The translations under genes and the position numbers were made by a program. The notes beneath the pieces were generated by a model. The model did not search any database. It was not told the origin of the DNA and was given only the letters and a program-made list of their open reading frames with translations. A stretch of DNA of 26,152 nt, from assembly GCA_045640905.1 (NCBI GenBank), contig JAZUFW010000021.1, forward strand, positions 1 through 26,152, read 5' to 3'. Of the stretch, positions 21,339 to 26,152 are shown piece by piece. Source of the stretch: JAILLW01 sp045640905. GTDB lineage: Bacteria; Bacillota; Clostridia; Lachnospirales; Lachnospiraceae. Position 1 is the stretch's first letter, and every line of letters starts with the position of its first letter.

Positions 21339-24300
21339 ATGGAAAGTGTCAAACGTATTTACGTAGAAAAGAAGGACCCTTACGCGGTCAAGGCCGCAGA
21401 GTTGAAAGAAGAAATTATCGGTTACCTGGGAATTACCGGTGTTAATTCGGTAAGAGTATTTATTACCTATGACGTTGAAAATCTGTCGGAGGAAATTTTT
21501 GAAAAGGCATTAAAGAGTGTGTTTTCGGAGCCTCCCGTAGATAATTATTATATCGATTCTCTTCCCGATATCGGTTCGGGCAGAGCGTTCCAGGTACAGT
21601 TTTTACCGGGACAATTTGACCAGCGTGCCGATTCGGCATATCAGTGTATCAGATTCTTAAAAGAGGATGAAGATCCTATTATTCTGACTTCCACAACTTA
21701 TGTAATAGAGGGAAATATTACGGATGAGGAATTTGACAAAATCAAAGCCTACTGTATTAACCCTGTTGATTCAAAGGAAGTATCGTTAACAAAACCCGAT
21801 TCTTTGGTTACGGATTATCCGGATCCGGCTGACGTAGCCATAATGGACGGCTTTGCATCAATGGACGAAGAAAACCTTCGCAATCTCTATGAATCATTGG
21901 AACTGGCCATGACGTTCAATGATTTCAAACACATTCAGAACTATTTCAGCAATGAAGAACACAGAGATCCGTCAATGACCGAAATCAAAGTGCTCGACAC
22001 ATATTGGTCGGATCACTGCAGACATACTACGTTTTCGACGGAACTTAAGAATATTTCTTTCGAAGACGGATACTATCGTGCGCCTATTGAGACTACATTT
22101 GAAAGCTACAAGGATACGCGCGATGAAATCTTTGCGGGCAGAGACGACAAATTTATCTGCCTTATGGACCTGGCAACCATGGGAATGCGTAAGTTGCGTG
22201 ATGCGGGACTTTTGGATGATATGGAAGTATCTGACGAAATCAATGCCTGCTCTGTAGTCGTTCCCGTTGAAATGGATTACGGCGATTATACCGAAAAGGA
22301 AGAGTGGCTCGTATTCTTTAAGAATGAGACACATAACCATCCTACGGAAATCGAACCTTTCGGTGGTGCGGCTACGTGTCTTGGCGGAGCTATCAGAGAC
22401 CCGCTTTCCGGAAGAGGATATGTATATCAGGCAATGCGTGTTACGGGAGCTGCGGATCCTACAGTTCCGGTATCTGAGACCTTAAAGGGAAAATTATCGC
22501 AGAAAAAGCTTGTTAAAGGAGCTGCCGGCGGATATTCTTCATACGGCAATCAGATTGGACTCGCAACAGGTTACGTAAAGGAAATTTACCATCCGAATTA
22601 TGTGGCCAAGAGAATGGAAATCGGTGCCGTAATGGGTGCCGCTCCCAGAAAGAATGTTAAGAGACTGACCTCTGATCCGGGAGATATTATTATTCTTCTC
22701 GGCGGACGTACAGGAAGAGACGGATGCGGCGGAGCTACAGGTTCATCAAAGGCTCATACCGAAAAATCCATCGATGTGTGCGGCGCGGAAGTTCAAAAGG
22801 GAAATGCTCCCACAGAAAGAAAAATACAGAGATTGTTCAGACGCGGTGAAGTCAGCTCCATTATTAAAAAGTGTAATGACTTCGGTGCCGGCGGTGTTTC
22901 CGTTGCTATCGGCGAATTGGCAGACGGCCTCATAGTAGATTTGGATTTGGTTCCTAAAAAATATGCCGGCTTGGACGGAACGGAACTGGCTATTTCGGAA
23001 TCGCAGGAACGTATGGCAGTAGTCGTAGCTCCTTCGGATGTTGATGAATTTTTAAAGTATGCTCATGAAGAAAATCTCGAAGCCATAGCTGTTGCTACGG
23101 TTACGGAAGAACCCAGACTGGTGCTTAAATGGCGCGGCAGGGAAATCGTTAATTTGAAGAGAGCATTCCTTGATACAAACGGTGCTCATCAGGAAACGGA
23201 TGTTGTAGTCGAAGTTCCGGATGAAAAAGATAATTACTTCAAGAAGTATGCTGTTCCCGGTGTTAAAGAAGCGTTGGATGAAGGAAACGCAAAGGCAGCC
23301 GCGCTTAATACATTAAAGGATTTGAACGTCTGCTCACAAAAGGGTCTCGTTGAAATGTTTGACTCTTCCATCGGAGCAGGTTCGGTGCTTATGCCTTACG
23401 GCGGAAAGTATCAGTTGACGGAAACACAGGCAATGGTAGCCAAACTTCCCGTTTTGCGCGGCAAGACGGATACCGTTACCATGATGGGTTACGGCTTTGA
23501 TCCTTATTTGTCATCATGGTCTCCGTATCACGGTGCCGTATATGCCGTTACGGAATCAATGGCAAAGGTAGTAGCTGCAGGCGGAGATCACAAGAAAATC
23601 AGATTTACTTTCCAGGAGTATTTCAGACGTATGACTTCTGACCCGAAGAGATGGTCTGAACCTTTTGCAGCATTACTCGGAGCGTATGATGCTCAGGTAG
23701 GATTCGGACTTCCTTCCATCGGAGGAAAGGATTCAATGTCCGGATCGTTTAATGATATTGATGTACCGCCTACACTTGTTTCTTTTGCGGTAGCTACGGG
23801 CGAAGGTAAAAATATCGTTACTCCCGAACTGAAGGAAGCAGGCAATGTGCTTTTGCAGTTCTGGTTTGATAAAGATGAGTATGATATTCCGGTATATGAC
23901 AATGCTTCGGATATGTTTGCCTTTATACATCAGCTGATAGTCGATAAGAAGGTTAAATCAGCGTATGCGCTTGATTCCCACGGATTGTTTGCTGCAGTAG
24001 CAAAGATGGGCTTTGGTAACGGTCTCGGCGTAACATTTGAAAGCGATGTAAAGAAGGAAGCATTATTTGAAAATGCTCTCGGTGATATTGTAATCGAAGT
24101 TGCTCCTTCGGATGTTGCTTACATTGAGGAACTCCTTGAAGATAAAGAAAAATACAATGATGTTAATTTCTGCGTAGTCGGAAGAATAAATGATTACGGA
24201 GATTTCGAGTTCGCAGGAGAAGTGCTTTCCATCGAAGATGCGCTTTCTACATGGAAGAAGCCTTTATCAAAGGTATTCCCCACAAAGGCATCGGATGATA

Positions 24301-25163
24301 CTAAGCCTATAGAAACCAAACTATACAAAGCAAACGAAATATACGTATGCAAGAATAAGGTTGCCAAACCCAAGGTATTTATTCCGGTATTCCCCGGAAC
24401 AAACTGTGAATATGATTCCACCAAAGCTTTTGAAAGAGCGGGAGCCGATGTTGTTACGGGAGTATTCCGAAATCTGAGTGCTGAAGATATCAGGGAATCT
24501 GTTGACTTCTTTGTAAAGAATATTAACGAGGCTCAGATAGTAATGTTCCCCGGAGGCTTTTCGGCCGGCGATGAACCTGACGGTTCAGCAAAATTCTTTG
24601 CTACGGCATTCCGGAATGCAAAGATCAAAGAATCCGTCATGAAACTTTTGAATGAAAGAGACGGCTTGTGCTTAGGTATTTGTAACGGATTCCAGGCACT
24701 TATCAAATTGGGACTGGTACCGTACGGTGAAATCGTAGGACAAAAGGAAGACTCGCCGACCTTAACCTTTAATACAATTAACCGTCATATTTCGAAGATG
24801 GTATATACAAAGGTTGTTTCGAATAAGTCCCCTTGGCTCATGAATGCCACCTTGGGCGGAACGTACTGCTCACCTGCTTCTCACGGTGAAGGCAGATTCG
24901 TAGCTCCTAAGGAATGGATAGACAGATTGTTCGAAAACGGACAGGTTGCTACACAGTATGCGGATATAAACGGAAACATTTCCATGGATGATGAGTGGAA
25001 CGTTAACGGCAGTTACGCTTCTATCGAGGGCATTACTTCTCCCGACGGACGTATCTTAGGAAAGATGGCTCATGCCGAAAGACGCGATGAACGCGTAGCA
25101 ATTAATATTTACGGAGAACAGGATATCAAGATATTCGAATCCGGAGTTGAGTACTTCAAGTAA
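21339..25163 (+). CDS. purL: Phosphoribosylformylglycinamidine synthase, single-chain form
   Basis: PurL makes FGAM from FGAR, glutamine and ATP, the fourth step of purine synthesis. The 1274-aa chain combines an N-terminal PurS-like region, two PurM-like synthase halves and a C-terminal class I glutaminase. The synthase has YWSDHCRHTTF (about 220) and ETHNHPTEIEPFGGAAT (about 329). In the glutaminase, the nucleophile is Cys1115 (LGICNGFQ) and the other triad members are His1245 and Glu1247 (AHAER). This fused form resembles the one I associate with streptococci and Clostridia, not the split PurS/PurQ/PurL of Bacillus. GGAGG lies 10 nt before the ATG, and a perfect hairpin follows the stop. 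Confidence 0.97.
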   Translation: MESVKRIYVEKKDPYAVKAAELKEEIIGYLGITGVNSVRVFITYDVENLSEEIFEKALKSVFSEPPVDNYYIDSLPDIGSGRAFQVQFLPGQFDQRADSAYQCIRFLKEDEDPIILTSTTYVIEGNITDEEFDKIKAYCINPVDSKEVSLTKPDSLVTDYPDPADVAIMDGFASMDEENLRNLYESLELAMTFNDFKHIQNYFSNEEHRDPSMTEIKVLDTYWSDHCRHTTFSTELKNISFEDGYYRAPIETTFESYKDTRDEIFAGRDDKFICLMDLATMGMRKLRDAGLLDDMEVSDEINACSVVVPVEMDYGDYTEKEEWLVFFKNETHNHPTEIEPFGGAATCLGGAIRDPLSGRGYVYQAMRVTGAADPTVPVSETLKGKLSQKKLVKGAAGGYSSYGNQIGLATGYVKEIYHPNYVAKRMEIGAVMGAAPRKNVKRLTSDPGDIIILLGGRTGRDGCGGATGSSKAHTEKSIDVCGAEVQKGNAPTERKIQRLFRRGEVSSIIKKCNDFGAGGVSVAIGELADGLIVDLDLVPKKYAGLDGTELAISESQERMAVVVAPSDVDEFLKYAHEENLEAIAVATVTEEPRLVLKWRGREIVNLKRAFLDTNGAHQETDVVVEVPDEKDNYFKKYAVPGVKEALDEGNAKAAALNTLKDLNVCSQKGLVEMFDSSIGAGSVLMPYGGKYQLTETQAMVAKLPVLRGKTDTVTMMGYGFDPYLSSWSPYHGAVYAVTESMAKVVAAGGDHKKIRFTFQEYFRRMTSDPKRWSEPFAALLGAYDAQVGFGLPSIGGKDSMSGSFNDIDVPPTLVSFAVATGEGKNIVTPELKEAGNVLLQFWFDKDEYDIPVYDNASDMFAFIHQLIVDKKVKSAYALDSHGLFAAVAKMGFGNGLGVTFESDVKKEALFENALGDIVIEVAPSDVAYIEELLEDKEKYNDVNFCVVGRINDYGDFEFAGEVLSIEDALSTWKKPLSKVFPTKASDDTKPIETKLYKANEIYVCKNKVAKPKVFIPVFPGTNCEYDSTKAFERAGADVVTGVFRNLSAEDIRESVDFFVKNINEAQIVMFPGGFSAGDEPDGSAKFFATAFRNAKIKESVMKLLNERDGLCLGICNGFQALIKLGLVPYGEIVGQKEDSPTLTFNTINRHISKMVYTKVVSNKSPWLMNATLGGTYCSPASHGEGRFVAPKEWIDRLFENGQVATQYADINGNISMDDEWNVNGSYASIEGITSPDGRILGKMAHAERRDERVAINIYGEQDIKIFESGVEYFK

Positions 25164-25180
25164 AAATAAAAAGTTATTTG

Positions 25181-25209
25181 TTGCCACGTCATCTCATTTG
25201 TGTTATCAT
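25181..25209 (+). promoter_or_regulatory. Putative promoter of the DegV gene, embedded in the purL terminator
   Basis: TTGCCA (25181-25186) and TATCAT (25204-25209) are spaced by 17 bp, and TGT (25201-25203) before the -10 gives the TGn extension. The -35 and spacer overlap the left arm of the hairpin and the -10 lies in its loop. Transcripts would begin near 25216, about 55 nt before the DegV start codon. Confidence 0.55.
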
Positions 25210-25230
25210 GAATGAGATGACGTGGTTTTT
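25184..25230 (+). terminator. Rho-independent terminator after purL
   Basis: CCACGTCATCTCATT (25184-25198) pairs perfectly over 15 bp with 25211-25225, around a 12-nt loop, and five T follow (25226-25230). The hairpin also contains a promoter-like sequence, listed separately. Confidence 0.93.
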
Positions 25231-25270
25231 AATACTACATCAAAACGTTTTTATTAACTGCGAGGTGCTT

Positions 25271-26152
25271 ATGGATAAATATATATTAAGTTGCTGTTCG
25301 ACAGCAGACCTGACTCCCGCACAGATTGAAGAGTGGGGAATTAATTATATTTGTTTTCACTATGAAGTAGACGGAGTGGAATACAAAGACGATTTGGGAC
25401 AGTCGGTTGATTTTGAGGACTTTTATGCCCGCATGGCAAAGGGAGTCGATACCAAGACCAGTCAGGTAAATGCCGACGAGTTTGAGGAGTATTTCAGACC
25501 TTTCCTTCAGGAAGGAAAGGATATTTTACACATATGCCTGTCATCGGGCATTTCGGGAGTTTACAATTCCGCAATGATTGCCAAAGAAGATTTGGCCGAA
25601 GAATTTCCGGACAGAAAAATATATGTTGTAGACAGTCTCGGAGCTTCGGGTGGATACGGAATGCTGATGTATTCGCTTTCGCAAATGGCAAAGAGCGGAA
25701 AGTCGATAGATGAACTGGTCGAGTATGCGGAAAAATCAAAACTCAATGTTCACCATTGGTTCTTTTCAACGGATTTGACTTATTTTGTTAAGGGTGGAAG
25801 AGTGTCAAAAACGGCAGGATTTGTCGGTACTTTATTAAATATCTGCCCTTTGCTCAACGTAGATTATGAAGGACATCTGGTTCCGAGAATGAAGGTCCGT
25901 ACTAAGAAAAAGGCCAAAGATGAAGTTGTAAAGTTGATGATTGAAAATGCCGAAAACGGTACAGAGTATGACGGACCGTGCTTCATAACGCATTCCGCTT
26001 GCGTGGAGGATGCCAAAGAAGTGGCTATGTCTATTGAGGAGAAATTCCCGAAATTGAAGGGAAAAGTAGTAATAAACTATATAGGTACCACTATCGGATC
26101 ACATACCGGTCCGGGAACGGTGGCACTTTTCTACTACGGCAAAAAGAGAGAG
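25271..26152 (+). CDS. DegV-family fatty-acid-binding protein, cut by the window end
   Basis: The reading frame is open from the ATG at 25271 to the last base (294 codons, no stop). DegV/FakB-type proteins bind a fatty acid and, with the kinase FakA, present it for phosphorylation and use in phospholipids. Landmarks are S-T-A-D near residue 10, SSGISGVYNSA, VVDSLGASGGYG, the segment FVKGGRVSKTAGFVG, and the C-terminal GSHTGPGT. DegV proteins have about 280-300 residues, so only a few residues are probably missing. GAGGTG lies just before the ATG. No fakA gene is in the window, so the role as a FakB partner is inferred from the family. Confidence 0.92.
   Translation, partial: MDKYILSCCSTADLTPAQIEEWGINYICFHYEVDGVEYKDDLGQSVDFEDFYARMAKGVDTKTSQVNADEFEEYFRPFLQEGKDILHICLSSGISGVYNSAMIAKEDLAEEFPDRKIYVVDSLGASGGYGMLMYSLSQMAKSGKSIDELVEYAEKSKLNVHHWFFSTDLTYFVKGGRVSKTAGFVGTLLNICPLLNVDYEGHLVPRMKVRTKKKAKDEVVKLMIENAENGTEYDGPCFITHSACVEDAKEVAMSIEEKFPKLKGKVVINYIGTTIGSHTGPGTVALFYYGKKRE

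Overview
The window looks like chromosomal DNA of a Lachnospiraceae-type Firmicute (class Clostridia). I infer this from moderate to low GC, strong AGGAGG-like ribosome binding sites, the single-chain PurL with a fused glutaminase, RadA and ClpC of Firmicute type, and several small families I associate with that group. Every gene I can support is on the + strand. No transposase, phage gene or CRISPR array is present. All family assignments come from motif recognition by eye, not from a search.

Layout. (1) Positions 1-947 hold no convincing gene but a dense patchwork of repeats: a GC-rich 63-bp tandem array cut by the left edge, three degenerate 35-nt dyad repeats, a long imperfect hairpin (615-737) and a 16-nt direct repeat. 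(2) 948-5154 is an operon with a promoter and a 19-bp palindrome over its -10: SPFH/Band 7 membrane protein, small ribbon-helix-helix protein, ABC ATPase, 532-aa ABC permease and a small membrane protein. (3) 5181-5342 is a 53-aa FeoB-associated Cys-rich membrane protein. (4) 5373-9574 is a second operon: cell-wall amidase lipoprotein, pyrE, a small membrane protein and an M29-type aminopeptidase with a long N-terminal extension, closed by a terminator.

(5) 9595-19930 starts at a strong promoter and runs without an obvious strong internal terminator through purE, purM, purN, purD, an SH3b membrane protein, clpC, a 136-aa conserved protein of unknown role, radA and an LCP-family cell-wall ligase, to a perfect 12-bp hairpin terminator. 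(6) 19934-20106 is a tRNA-Trp gene with a consensus promoter and its own terminator, followed by further stem-loops. (7) 20291-25230 is a DUF6508-like gene, a TetR regulator and purL, closed by a perfect 15-bp hairpin. (8) 25271 to the right edge is a DegV-family protein whose putative promoter lies inside the purL terminator.

How the genes work together. PurL (step 4), PurM (step 5), PurE (step 6), PurD (step 2) and PurN (step 3) supply five activities of de novo IMP synthesis. PurF, PurK, PurC, PurB and PurH are not here. PyrE is the only pyrimidine gene and sits in a cell-wall/peptidase operon. ClpC and RadA give proteolysis and DNA repair functions; the amidase, SH3b and LCP proteins act at the envelope. 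The least explained items are the SPFH-RHH-ABC operon with its palindrome, the 136-aa protein between clpC and radA, the repeats at the left end, and the TetR gene immediately before purL.
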